Part shown: one piece after another, positions 8,286 to 16,446 of the stretch
Layout of the letters: each line of letters starts with the position of its first letter
Numbering within the stretch: position 1 is the stretch's first letter
Source of the DNA: Clostridia bacterium
Lineage (GTDB): Bacteria; Bacillota; Clostridia; Oscillospirales; Acutalibacteraceae
DNA length: 64,000 nt
Direction of reading: 5' to 3'
Assembly: GCA_017395425.1 (NCBI GenBank)
Contig: JAFPUM010000061.1
Coordinates: 1 to 64,000, forward strand
Notes under the pieces: generated by a model
What the model was told of the DNA's origin: nothing
Databases searched by the model: none
What the model saw: only the letters and a program-made list of their open reading frames with translations
Made by a program: the position numbers and the translations under genes

Positions 8286-9119
8286 TCATCTCACCAATAA
8301 TTTGTAAATATCGCCTTTTTTCAATCCGGTGACGGTTGCCGCTTCCTTGGCGGCTTCACTCACGGACAGTCCGCCTTCCGCCAGCGACCGCGCCATTTCC
8401 GCGGCTTCTTCCAGCGTGAAGGTGACAGACGCTTCCTCCGCAGACGCGCCCTCCACGATGATCACAAATTCCCCGCGGGGCGTTTCACCGCCTTCACCGT
8501 ATCGCGCCGCCGCTTGGGACAGCGTGGTGCGGATCACTTCTTCATGCAGCTTTGTCAGTTCCCGCACAATGGCAACGCGTCTCTCTCCCAGTGCATTATA
8601 AAGATCGGCAAGCATATCCGCCAGCTTATGGGGTGCTTCATAAAAGATCATGGTGCGTTTTTCGCTGCGGATTTCCGCGAGATGTGCGCGTCGGCTCTTT
8701 TTGTTCACGCTGAGGAACCCTTCAAACGTAAACCGTCCCGACGGCAGCCCCGACATCGCCAGCGCCGTGACCACCGCGCTGGGTCCCGGCACACAGGTTA
8801 CGGGAATCCCCAGTCCGTGACACTTGGCGACAATATCCTCTCCCGGATCACTGATGGCAGGCATACCCGCGTCCGTCACCAGCACGCAGTTCTCCCCTGC
8901 CAGCAGCCGCGCCGTAATCACCTCTCCGCTCGAACGTTTATTATGCTCGTAATAGCTGATCAGCGGTTTCCGGATACCAAAATGATTGAGCAGTTTCATG
9001 GTCACACGGGTATCCTCCGCGGCGATAAAATCGCACGATTCCATCGCTTCCACTCCGCGCGGACTCATATCGCCCAGATTGCCGATCGGTGTTCCCACCA
9101 ATGTCAACTGTCCCGCCAT
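8286..9119 (-). CDS. rsmI: 16S rRNA (cytidine(1402)-2'-O)-methyltransferase
   Basis: 277 residues, the family's usual size. RsmI uses S-adenosylmethionine to methylate the ribose of C1402 in the ribosomal P site. The tetrapyrrole-methylase-type fold shows in LVGTPIGNLGDMSPRGVEAM at the start, AAEDTR, LVTDAGMPAISDPGE, the glycine loop VPGPSAVVTALAMSGLP and FEGFL. The C-terminal LEEAAEMARSLAEGGLSVSEAAKEAA region is the usual small helical end. The ATG at 9119 lies inside the end of the upstream methyltransferase gene (16-base overlap), so the two are translationally coupled. The order trmN6-like then rsmI is common in Firmicutes. Confidence 0.95.
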   Translation of the reverse strand: MAGQLTLVGTPIGNLGDMSPRGVEAMESCDFIAAEDTRVTMKLLNHFGIRKPLISYYEHNKRSSGEVITARLLAGENCVLVTDAGMPAISDPGEDIVAKCHGLGIPVTCVPGPSAVVTALAMSGLPSGRFTFEGFLSVNKKSRRAHLAEIRSEKRTMIFYEAPHKLADMLADLYNALGERRVAIVRELTKLHEEVIRTTLSQAAARYGEGGETPRGEFVIIVEGASAEEASVTFTLEEAAEMARSLAEGGLSVSEAAKEAATVTGLKKGDIYKLLVR

Positions 9120-9865
9120 TTTGACGATTCACCGTACCTTCCGTATATTTCCTTCATCTGTGAGGTATATTTGCCGTCAGACCCTTCCACCGTGAGGGTA
9201 GGCAGACATTTCAGTCCCGGTCTGCCGCCGCGCCGTCCCTCCAGCAGCGCCAGCCACGGCACGCTGTCCTCACGCTGCTGCACCAGCCGCAGCCGCTTGG
9301 GTTCGATACCGTTTTCCCGCATGGCACAGATCACGTCGGTCAGACGCTCCGGACGCTGACAGACACACAGCCTGCCGCCGTATTGCAGCAGATACCGCGC
9401 CGCCCGGCACACATCGCCCGAATTGCACAGTTCTTCGCTGCGGGCAATGCGGCGCTGCTGTGTCTTGCTGTCAAAACCTGACCCCACCGCAAAATAAGGG
9501 GGATTGCAGGTCACCAGCGTATACCGTTCCCGGGGCAGCCATTCCTCCACGCGCCGCAGATCGCCCTGTATCATGCGGAACCGCGCTCCGTCGCCGTTGG
9601 CAGCGATACTCCGTTCCGCCAGGGCGCAGCATTCCGGCTGAATCTCCACGCCTGTCACGTCAGCCGGTGCGTCACCGTCCAGCCACAACAGCGGGATAAT
9701 GCCGCCGCCGCTGCACAGATCCACCGCGTGATCCACTCGCCGGGGTTCGGCAAAGGAAGCCAGCAGCACCGCGTCGGTGCCGAACCGCGAATGGCGGCTG
9801 ATATAGATCACCCGCCCGTCTGCCAGCGGTTCCGATGTCACATCTTCGTCTTCTGCCGTCGGCAT
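9104..9865 (-). CDS. tRNA1(Val) (adenine(37)-N6)-methyltransferase-like protein
   Basis: 253 residues with a Rossmann methyltransferase fold: the S-adenosylmethionine loop is VDLCSGGGIIPLLW and the N6-adenine catalytic motif is NPPY (in LVTCNPPYFAVGSG). The N-terminal ISRHSRFGTDAVLLASFA is typical of TrmN6/YfiC relatives, which methylate A37 of tRNA. The substrate in Firmicutes is less certain than in enterobacteria, so I give no symbol. The ATG at 9865 has GGGGGAGGG ahead. It overlaps rsmI by 16 bases, making a two-gene RNA-modification operon. Confidence 0.88.
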   Translation of the reverse strand: MPTAEDEDVTSEPLADGRVIYISRHSRFGTDAVLLASFAEPRRVDHAVDLCSGGGIIPLLWLDGDAPADVTGVEIQPECCALAERSIAANGDGARFRMIQGDLRRVEEWLPRERYTLVTCNPPYFAVGSGFDSKTQQRRIARSEELCNSGDVCRAARYLLQYGGRLCVCQRPERLTDVICAMRENGIEPKRLRLVQQREDSVPWLALLEGRRGGRPGLKCLPTLTVEGSDGKYTSQMKEIYGRYGESSKWRDS

Positions 9866-9895
9866 CGGATTCCCTCCCCCTTTCCCGCAATCACA

Positions 9896-9940
9896 ACAAA
9901 AGGCGGGGCAATGCCTTTTGAAAAAGGTATCGCACCGCCG
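9896..9940 (-). terminator. Terminator of the ferredoxin gene
   Basis: On the minus strand GGCGGTGCGATACC pairs imperfectly with GGCATTGCCCCGCC around a T/A loop and is followed by TTTTGTTG. Confidence 0.65.
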
Positions 9941-9988
9941 ATCGTTTCTTCGCTAAACTCAAAAGCGCGCCAAATCTCCGACAAAGAA

Positions 9989-10156
9989 TTACTCAGCGGA
10001 AGGAGCGCCCACCGGGCAGGTGTCTGCGCAAGCGCCGCAGTCAATGCAGACGTCCGGATCGATCACATAAGGAGTGCCTTCTTTGATCGCTTCTACGGGA
10101 CATCCCGCTGCGCAAGCGCCGCAGCCGATGCAATCTTCACTAATCTTGTATGCCAT
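9989..10156 (-). CDS. 2[4Fe-4S] ferredoxin
   Basis: A 55-residue protein starting MAYKISEDC. It carries two standard cluster motifs, CIGCGACAAGCP and CIDCGACADTCP, spaced as in clostridial ferredoxins, so it should hold two [4Fe-4S] clusters and carry electrons at low potential in the cytoplasm. The ATG at 10156 has GGAGGTGC ahead. It stands alone with its own promoter (10191-10219) and terminator, as the main soluble ferredoxin of anaerobes often does; its partners (hydrogenases, pyruvate:ferredoxin oxidoreductase and the like) are not in this window. Confidence 0.95.
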   Translation of the reverse strand: MAYKISEDCIGCGACAAGCPVEAIKEGTPYVIDPDVCIDCGACADTCPVGAPSAE

Positions 10157-10190
10157 AAATAGCACCTCCGAAATTGAAATTTACGCTGAA

Positions 10191-10219
10191 ATTATACCGC
10201 AAATCCTCTCAAATTGCAA
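10191..10219 (-). promoter_or_regulatory. Promoter of the ferredoxin gene
   Basis: Minus strand TTGCAA, 17 bases, TATAAT, with a further TTGACT just upstream. The leader would be about 30 bases. Confidence 0.75.
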
Positions 10220-10337
10220 GTCAATTTTCCGACAATATTTGCGCCTGTTTTATGGCAGTTTCACTAAATTGAAGTTATTTATCGAGACAATATCAAATCA
10301 ATAATATCAAACTGTCAACACTGCGTTGGCAGGAAAA

Positions 10338-11618
10338 TCAATCCGCCTGCTCATACACGTTGATCACCAGACCCGTGGTGGGCTTGGGATAGAAATAGGT
10401 GGACTTCTGCGGCATTTTTTCACCTGCGTCCACGATGTTGCGGATGTCTTCGATACGGGTGGGATTGAGAATAAAGCAGCACTGATATTTGCCTTCATCC
10501 ACCGACGCGATAGCTTCCGTAAAGCTGCGGGTGTAATTCACACAATCCTCGTTGTTGCAGTGCATGACCCGTTCCAGCACAAGCTGATGCAGAATACTGA
10601 TATCGAGTGTCCGCAGCGCCTCGCTGCTGTCCGGCATAATTTTATCCATCGCCTCGCTGGTGCTGCGCAGCTTGAGCAGATACCATTCGTCATTGCCCAC
10701 ATACCATGCCGCCACCTTGCGGCCGCGGTTGTAGTACTCGCTCAATGTGGGCTTGATACTGCTCACGCCGTGGTGCTTATCAATGCGGAAATTGACGTCG
10801 ATCTGTTCCAGGAACGCTTCCACATCCATATGCTCCACGCCCTTGATGAGACGGTGGGTCGGGAACAGGCTGAACTGATTGTCATCCATGTTAACCAGCA
10901 GCATCATGACATAATCGCAGGGCGAACCGTCAGGCGCACCGTTTTCATGACACATATTGCGATATTTCAGCGACGTTTCATAACGGTGATGACCGTCGGC
11001 GATATACAGATTGCGATGGGCAAAATCGCGGCACAGCGCTGAAACCTCCAGCTCATCATCCACCACCCACAGACGGTGAACGCACTTGCCCTCTGTCGCC
11101 TCCATATCGGGCTTGCGCTCAATCAGCATCTGAATCTTGGATGTGGTGCGGTTTCCCTTATCGGAATACAGCGAATAGATGGTGCTGATATTGGAATGCG
11201 TCGCCTGAATCAGATTGAGACGATCCTGTTTGGGCTTGGAAAGCGTGAATTCATGCGGCATGATAATGCCCTTGTCGAATTCCTCCAGCTTGACAAGTCC
11301 GATAATTCCCAATACGCTCTTGGTCTCTCCGTGCAGTGTATACTGCTCTTCATAAATATACAGCGCGGGCTTCTCGTCACGTGCCATCACACCGTCAGCC
11401 ATCCAGCCCTTCAGAACCTCGGCTGCCTTGGCGTATTTGTCGTCTACGCCCTCTTCATCCACGGGAAGTTCCACCTTGACGATGTTATTTCCGTTTTTCT
11501 CCAGATACTCAGCGCGCTGCAGTCCGTTGATAATGTCATAGGGCGGACAAAGAAGCTCGTCCATCTCCCCTGCTTTTGAAGTAAAACGCACGCCGCGGAA
11601 CGGTTTGATTTCTGCCAT
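10338..11618 (-). CDS. DUF1015 family protein
   Basis: 426 residues, full length for the family. Typical segments are the start MAEIKPFRGVRF, the early LCPPYDII, and the central YIADGHHRYETSLKYRN, whose His-His-Arg resembles the phosphate/nucleotide-binding signature of the group. DUF1015 proteins are common in anaerobic Firmicutes and often lie near serine biosynthesis genes, but none is here and the reaction is unknown. It appears cytoplasmic. The ATG at 11618 has GAAAGGAAGG ahead. Upstream lies the acidic membrane-protein gene on the same strand, separated by 184 bases. Confidence 0.88.
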   Translation of the reverse strand: MAEIKPFRGVRFTSKAGEMDELLCPPYDIINGLQRAEYLEKNGNNIVKVELPVDEEGVDDKYAKAAEVLKGWMADGVMARDEKPALYIYEEQYTLHGETKSVLGIIGLVKLEEFDKGIIMPHEFTLSKPKQDRLNLIQATHSNISTIYSLYSDKGNRTTSKIQMLIERKPDMEATEGKCVHRLWVVDDELEVSALCRDFAHRNLYIADGHHRYETSLKYRNMCHENGAPDGSPCDYVMMLLVNMDDNQFSLFPTHRLIKGVEHMDVEAFLEQIDVNFRIDKHHGVSSIKPTLSEYYNRGRKVAAWYVGNDEWYLLKLRSTSEAMDKIMPDSSEALRTLDISILHQLVLERVMHCNNEDCVNYTRSFTEAIASVDEGKYQCCFILNPTRIEDIRNIVDAGEKMPQKSTYFYPKPTTGLVINVYEQAD

Positions 11619-11727
11619 TTCCGATTGCCTTCCTTTCGGTAAGTGTTTTTTATGAGCGGTTTACGGTGATCTTCCGCCGGATCGTATGAAGCTGCTCTTG
11701 AGGATCGGCGGACAATCCATCGGTTTG

Positions 11728-11802
11728 TCAAACGGAGAACGTATAGGATTCATCCTCCATCAGCGCGTTTTCCGCTGCCGGGATTTCATCCTCGTCTTCG
11801 TC
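11728..11802 (-). other. In-frame acidic continuation behind the stop of the upstream membrane protein
   Basis: Directly after the TAA at 11805-11803 the same frame runs on for 24 codons as DEDEDEIPAAENALMEDESY then TFSV, and only then meets TGA (11730-11728). It keeps the Asp/Glu composition of the annotated tail, suggesting the TAA is a recent nonsense change or is read through. Confidence 0.7.
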
Positions 11803-12348
11803 TTACTCTTCGTATTCCTCTTCGTCTTCCTCGTCGTCATCATCATCCTCGTCAGATAACGCTTCCGGCTCTTCTTCTTCGTCATCCTCTTCACCGGCGG
11901 ACATATCTACAATACCGTCGGAATAGCTGAAGATACTCACAATATATCCCACAATCATAATCGTCGTGGTGATCAGATAGGTATAACGCATGATGAGATC
12001 CGTTACCGTGAACAGCTTGAAAAGCAAACACGCCAGCACCGCCCAGTTGCAGATCAGCGCCGCCATCTGCACCGCGGCAAAAACCAGGAATCCCAGCGTC
12101 AGCGTATTCTTTCGGACTTTCGTCGTCATGCAGGAAATGGTTCCGATAAAAAACAGAATCAATAGTCCCGCTACGGTAATAGCCGACAGAATGCCCACAG
12201 TGAAACCTCTGCTCTGCACGATAAATCCATTGTAAAACATCGTGCCGAATGCCGCCAGAAGCAGTCCCATCGTAAATACATCCAGCACTACTTCGCCCAC
12301 AATCTTCTTTACCGGGCTGTCTGAGACATTTCCATTGCTCATAAACAT
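11803..12348 (-). CDS. Four-helix membrane protein with acidic C-terminal tail
   Basis: 181 residues; family not recognised. After a short polar start (MFMSNGNVSDSPVKK) there are about four membrane segments (FTMGLLLAAFGTMFY, VGILSAITVAGLLILFFIG, LGFLVFAAVQMAALIC, YLITTTIMIVGYIVSIF) and then a purely acidic tail of about 40 residues, almost all Asp and Glu. Either ATG at 12348 or 12342 could start it; AGGAG lies just ahead and fits both. The reading frame continues past the stop with the same acidic composition for 24 more codons (see separate entry). It diverges from the DUF1836 gene across a 283-base gap. Confidence 0.7.
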   Translation of the reverse strand: MFMSNGNVSDSPVKKIVGEVVLDVFTMGLLLAAFGTMFYNGFIVQSRGFTVGILSAITVAGLLILFFIGTISCMTTKVRKNTLTLGFLVFAAVQMAALICNWAVLACLLFKLFTVTDLIMRYTYLITTTIMIVGYIVSIFSYSDGIVDMSAGEEDDEEEEPEALSDEDDDDDEEDEEEYEE

Positions 12349-12553
12349 TATTGCTCCTCTCATCCATCGTGATGATTCGACCTGCCGGACAACAATCCAC
12401 AAGGCCTATTGCCTATAATGTTATCATTTTAATCAGGTTCAGTCAAGTGATTTTTGGCAATATCCTTTCTTTTTTTACAAATTCATCAAAACAACATGAA
12501 AAATCCCCCTTTGGAATACCCTGAAAACACAAAAGAAAAATCACCCCCGGTTA

Positions 12554-12582
12554 TTGACAAAATGTAAAACAAACGATATAAT
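12554..12582 (+). promoter_or_regulatory. Consensus promoter of the DUF1836 gene
   Basis: TTGACA (12554-12559), 17 bases, TATAAT (12577-12582): a perfect consensus promoter. Its -10 box lies inside the left arm of the inverted repeat below. Confidence 0.88.
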
Positions 12583-12616
12583 CTAATTATTAAAATTAGA
12601 TTATATCGTTTGTTTT
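12566..12616 (+). promoter_or_regulatory. Perfect 23-bp inverted repeat covering the -10 box (probable operator)
   Basis: Left arm 12566-12588 and right arm 12594-12616 are exact reverse complements around the loop attaa. It spans spacer, -10 box, start site and early transcript, between divergent genes, so it is unlikely to be a terminator. A bound dimer here would block RNA polymerase. Confidence 0.85.
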
Positions 12617-12631
12617 TGTGGGAGTGAGGCT

Positions 12632-13219
12632 ATGGAAAATATGAATGTAGAGCGCGAAGACAGAATGCTTGAATTCGTAGCAAAAGCAAAGCTGTTTCGT
12701 TTGCCGCGATGGGAAGATATTCCTTCGCTGGGGTTGTATATGGATCAGGTGGTGACGGTCATCGAAGAGGCGCTCCTGCCGATCCTTTCCTTTACCGGTG
12801 AAGCGTTTATCACGTCGTCGATGGTCAATAATTATGTCAAACTGGGCATGGTAAAAAAGCCCGAAAGAAAAAAGTACAACCGTGAGCATATCGCCGGGCT
12901 GATCGTCATTACCATTCTCAAACAGTCACTGGCCATCGGAGATATCCGTCTGGGTATAGACGCAGTGGTAGCCAGTCAGGAACAGGGACGCGCTTACGAC
13001 AGCTTCTGCGAATATCTGGAACGGGCACTGGGCATTGTGGCAGACGGCGTGGTATCGCCCGAAAACAGGGCGGTCATCGCGCTGGACGGTGATCCGATGA
13101 TTATCATGGCGACCTGCTCCTTTGCGACGAAAATTTTTGCTGCCAAGATGCTGTCCATCGTGCGGGAAGGCGCTGCGGAAGAGGCACCTATTCCGGAGCC
13201 TTTTACCGCCGGAAAATAA
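12632..13219 (+). CDS. DUF1836 domain protein (probable DNA-binding regulator)
   Basis: 195 residues. The conserved block is clear: LPRWEDIPSLGLYMDQVV, then LSFTGEAFITSSMVNNYVKLGMVKKP and KKYNREHIAGLIVITILKQSLAI. In this family that block is read as a MerR-like winged helix, with SSMVNNYVKLGMVKKP as the turn-plus-wing region, followed by a regulatory helical half. No member has a known target that I can name. The ATG at 12632 has GGAGTGAGG ahead. The gene is driven by a consensus promoter whose -10 box is buried in a perfect inverted repeat, so self-repression is a fair inference. It sits 35 bases ahead of a DegV gene on the same strand. Confidence 0.87.
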   Translation: MENMNVEREDRMLEFVAKAKLFRLPRWEDIPSLGLYMDQVVTVIEEALLPILSFTGEAFITSSMVNNYVKLGMVKKPERKKYNREHIAGLIVITILKQSLAIGDIRLGIDAVVASQEQGRAYDSFCEYLERALGIVADGVVSPENRAVIALDGDPMIIMATCSFATKIFAAKMLSIVREGAAEEAPIPEPFTAGK

Positions 13220-13254
13220 GTCATTCCGGAAACGGAGATTGTGAGGTTTTGTGT

Positions 13255-14112
13255 ATGAATCAGCAGAAGATTGCGATTATGGTGGATTCCGGCACGGATG
13301 TGCCGCCGCGGTTCCGTGAGAAATACGAAATGTATTGGCTGCCGCTGCTTATCAATTACACCGACCGTCAGTGCCGCGACGGCATTGACATTCAGCCGCA
13401 GGAGATGTATGACCTGCTGCCGTCAGAGATCCCCAAAACCTCGCTTCCCGAAGGGGGCATGGTGGAGGAACTCTTTGAGCGTATCAAGGCGGACGGCTTT
13501 GAAAAGGTCTTTGTGGTCACGATTTCATCGGGACTGAGCGGTACCTACAATATGATACGCCTGATTACCGAGGATTTCAAAGGTTTGGACATCTTTGTGC
13601 TGGATACGAAAAACATTTCCATCGGCTCGGGAATGCTGGCAATCCGGGCGGCACAGATGGTGTATGACGAGGGTGTGAGCTGGGAAGATCTGAAGGTGCT
13701 GATGCCGCGTGAGGTGCCGCACTCAAAGGTGTTTTTCTGTCTCGACACACTCAAATATCTGCAAAAGGGCGGACGCATCGGTCTGGTGACTGCCATGCTG
13801 GGTGCCTCGCTGAGCCTCAAGCCGATTATTTCCTGCAATGAGAACGGGATCTACTATACGGCGGGCAAGGCAATCGGTCGCGCACGTTCCATTCAGAAGG
13901 TCATTGATCTCGCCCATGAATTTGCCAAAGGTTCGGCGGCGTGCGATCTGGCGGTCATGAACGGCTGTGCGCCGGAGGAGGGACACCATGCCCGCAACGT
14001 GGTGGAGGGCACCATTGTCAACGGCACGGTCACAGTGACCGGTCAGATTGGCGCGGCGCTGGGCGTGCATACCGGTCCGGGGCTGATCGGTGTGGGTGTG
14101 CTGCAACGATAA
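13255..14112 (+). CDS. DegV family fatty-acid-binding protein
   Basis: 285 residues, standard length. The start MNQQKIAIMVDSGTDVPP, the segment VTISSGLSGTYNM and the later DTLKYLQKGGRIG and KPIISCNENG are characteristic. DegV (FakB-type) proteins hold a fatty acid and present it to the kinase FakA for phospholipid synthesis; whether this copy works with FakA cannot be seen, and no fakA is in the window. I start at the ATG at 13255, eight bases after GTGAGG; an in-frame TTG two codons earlier is less likely. It probably shares a transcript with the DUF1836 gene. A second DegV lies at 42.9 kb with low similarity to this one. Confidence 0.92.
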   Translation: MNQQKIAIMVDSGTDVPPRFREKYEMYWLPLLINYTDRQCRDGIDIQPQEMYDLLPSEIPKTSLPEGGMVEELFERIKADGFEKVFVVTISSGLSGTYNMIRLITEDFKGLDIFVLDTKNISIGSGMLAIRAAQMVYDEGVSWEDLKVLMPREVPHSKVFFCLDTLKYLQKGGRIGLVTAMLGASLSLKPIISCNENGIYYTAGKAIGRARSIQKVIDLAHEFAKGSAACDLAVMNGCAPEEGHHARNVVEGTIVNGTVTVTGQIGAALGVHTGPGLIGVGVLQR

Positions 14113-14199
14113 TCGCTGAACGCGGAAAGCGTTCGGATGGAAAAATACAACAAAAGAGGCTTTTAACAGTTAAAACGATTTTATAAAAAAAATAAGAAA

Positions 14200-14643
14200 G
14201 GAGTATGTTACTGTAAAACACGCAATATTATAAAAAGTGAAAGACAGCTTTTGAAAGTAACTCGCAGGTTGAGAAATATTCGTCATAACCATATTCATCA
14301 AGCGACTTCCGAAATTGTGAACCGACAGCCAAAGTTTATTGTGATGGAAGACTTGAATGTGCAGGGCATGATGAAAAACAGACACCTTGCCCAAGCAGTA
14401 CAGGAACAGTGTTTCTATGAGTTTTACAGGCAGATACAGTATAAATGCCAATGGAATAATATTGAGTTTGTCACGGCAGACAGATATTATCCGTCAAGCA
14501 AAAAGTGTATTTGCTGTGGCAGTATCAAGAAAAATCTGAAATTATCCGACAGGATTTATCATTGTGATAATTGCGGAAATACTGTTGACAGAGATTATCA
14601 GGCAAGTGTAAATCTGATGAGATATTATGGATTAACGGCATAG
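14200..14643 (+). pseudogene. Remnant of IS200/IS605 tnpB (OrfB), 3' third only
   Basis: About 145 codons remain of a normal TnpB of some 370-400. Recognisable parts are the helical segment ERQLLKVTRRLRNIRHNHIH, the RuvC-II block FIVMEDLNVQGMMKN with its catalytic Glu, the zinc finger CICCGS..CDNCG, and the RuvC-III block DRDYQASVNLM with its Asp. The N-terminal half and the RuvC-I Asp are missing, and no tnpA is nearby, so it cannot be an active RNA-guided nuclease or transposon. A TTG at 14251 is the first possible start in the block, but the homology runs upstream of it to about 14210, so this is a truncated frame. The lower GC content than its neighbours fits a foreign origin. Confidence 0.88.
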
Positions 14644-14800
14644 CCAAAACAAGTGTCGTTGATATGTACCCATACGTTAGTGGGGAATTTATGCCTTTGG
14701 AGTGTCATATCAAACATGAGTAGATTTTTTATCGAAAATGGACACGAAGAACAAGGAATGAAACATAAAAGTTGATTTTATAACTTTTTATAAGTTTTCA
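14644..14800 (+). mobile_element. Probable IS605-type right end / omega-RNA region behind tnpB remnant
   Basis: AT-rich DNA follows the tnpB stop: it contains gtggggaatttatgcctttg and ends near gaacaaggaatgaaacataa. In intact elements this zone encodes the 3' part of the omega RNA and the right end. It runs to within about 20 bases of the GH13 start. Exact borders cannot be set by eye. Confidence 0.5.
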
Positions 14801-14820
14801 GTAACGGTGTGCATCATTTC

Positions 14821-16101
14821 ATGAAGACAAGAGATATTTCACTGCGCCGTCAGATCATCTATTCGGTCTATGTGCGCAACCACACGCCGGAGGGAACCTT
14901 CGCGGCGCTGGAAGAGGATCTGGACCGAATCAAGGCGCTGGGAACCGACATTGTATGGCTGCTGCCCATTCACCCGATCGGCGAGCTTCACAAGAAGGGC
15001 GAACTGGGCTGTCCCTATTCCATCCGGGACTATCGGGGCGTCAATCCGGAATACGGTACGCTGGACGATTTCCGGCATCTGGTGTCGGAGATTCACCGGC
15101 GCGGTATGCGCTGCATCATCGACGTGGTGTACAACCATACCTCCCACGATTCGGTCCTTCGCGCCGAGCACTCGGAATACTTCTACCGCAAACCGGACGG
15201 TGACTTCGGCAACCGCTACGGCGACTGGACCGACGTGATTGACCTCGATTACGGCAACCGCGAACTGTGGCGGTATCAAATCGACACGCTGGTCTATTGG
15301 GCCGGGATGGTGGACGGGTTCCGCTGCGACGTGGCGTCCTGCGTGCCCGCCGAATTCTGGGAACAGGCGGTAGCAGAAGTTGCCAAGGTCAATAATCAAG
15401 CCATCTGGCTGGCGGAATCGGTGTATACCGGTCATGTGCAGTTTGCGCGGGAGTGCGGCTATCCAGTGGCAACCGACAGCGATTTATACCGCGCGTTTGA
15501 TATGCTGTATCCCTACGACGTACAGGATTATTTCGACCGGTATCTCGAAGGCAAGGGAAAACTCAGCGACTACATGAATATGCTCACCTATCAGGAGCAT
15601 ATCCTGCCCAGCGATTATATCAAGGTGCGGTTCGTGGAGAATCATGACACACCCCGTGCCGCCAAGCGATTCCCCGATGAGCGCGTGCTGCGGAACTGGC
15701 TGGCATTCACCTGTTTCCAGAAAGGAACGTGGATGCTCTACGGCGGGCAGGAATGGCAGAATACCGAATACTGCACGCTCTTTGACAAAGTGCCGTTTGA
15801 GCGCGACCCCAGCAAAGATCTCTCGGATTACATGATCAGACTGGCGCATATCAAGAAGGAATTGCTGCCCATTGCGGCGGACTTTTCCGCCGCGGCAGAC
15901 GACCTGACAGGTATGGTAACGGCGTATCTGACCCAACCGGACAGGAAATATATCGGTATATTCAGTATGCAGGGCAAAGCTGCGACTGTGACCGTCAAGG
16001 CGCCTGACGGAACATATGTCAACGAAATCGACGGCAGTGAGGTTACGGTTCACGGAGGACGGATACGGGTCGGCAGTGAACCTGTGATTTTCCGGGTGTG
16101 A
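14821..16101 (+). CDS. Alpha-amylase family (GH13) glycoside hydrolase
   Basis: 426 residues. All four GH13 regions are visible: DVVYNHTS (region I), GFRCDVAS with the nucleophile Asp (II), WLAESVY with the acid/base Glu (III) and VENHDT (IV), on a TIM barrel, with a small beta C-terminal domain. It should cleave or transfer alpha-glucans or short maltodextrins; there is no signal peptide, so it acts inside the cell. The exact specificity cannot be read. Start choice is uncertain: an ATG at 14821 or a GTG at 14809, neither with a good ribosome site. The IS605 remnant ends just upstream, so its insertion may have displaced the original leader. Confidence 0.9.
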   Translation: MKTRDISLRRQIIYSVYVRNHTPEGTFAALEEDLDRIKALGTDIVWLLPIHPIGELHKKGELGCPYSIRDYRGVNPEYGTLDDFRHLVSEIHRRGMRCIIDVVYNHTSHDSVLRAEHSEYFYRKPDGDFGNRYGDWTDVIDLDYGNRELWRYQIDTLVYWAGMVDGFRCDVASCVPAEFWEQAVAEVAKVNNQAIWLAESVYTGHVQFARECGYPVATDSDLYRAFDMLYPYDVQDYFDRYLEGKGKLSDYMNMLTYQEHILPSDYIKVRFVENHDTPRAAKRFPDERVLRNWLAFTCFQKGTWMLYGGQEWQNTEYCTLFDKVPFERDPSKDLSDYMIRLAHIKKELLPIAADFSAAADDLTGMVTAYLTQPDRKYIGIFSMQGKAATVTVKAPDGTYVNEIDGSEVTVHGGRIRVGSEPVIFRV

Positions 16102-16371
16102 AGTTGAAGATACCCTGTCGCCTGTTATCCGGGTGTCCGAATGACCCGCATGGGCGCAGGGGCGCGGCTGAATAAAGGCTGGCGCTGTATAACGTTCTGA
16201 AGGATATGAAAATGGAAACCACTTGGCACGCGTCCGGGCTTTTGCCTTGATGCTCGCGTCCGGGGCGTATACGGCTTACGCCGCCCGCGTACCTCACGCG
16301 ATGGGTTCTGTCACGAATGTCCGGGTGCCTCTTAATTTGCGCGTGCTTCGCCGCGCAGATGATCGTTTTTA
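16102..16371. other. Gap with no supported gene
   Basis: About 270 bases between the GH13 stop and the terminator of the minus-strand gene. Frames across it have no ribosome site and no recognisable motif. It contains short repeated GTCCGGGTG words and nothing else I can support. Confidence 0.5.
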
Positions 16372-16420
16372 TCAAAAGAACCGACCCATCGTATAAAACG
16401 GTGTGTCGGTTCTCTGTTTT
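16372..16420. terminator. Terminator for the S26-like gene
   Basis: GAACCGACCCATCGT pairs with the later ACGGTGTGTCGGTTC; T-runs flank both sides, so it may serve both strands. Confidence 0.75.
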
Positions 16421-16446
16421 TGTAAATAGTGTGAACGGTTGCTCAT

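Noticed and set aside
12566..12616. Terminator
   Set aside because: It lies between divergent genes and overlaps a -10 box; there is no upstream transcript to end.
14200..14643. Active TnpB nuclease or TldR-type repressor
   Set aside because: The N-terminal half is missing, so neither the RuvC-I Asp nor the RNA/DNA-binding part is present.
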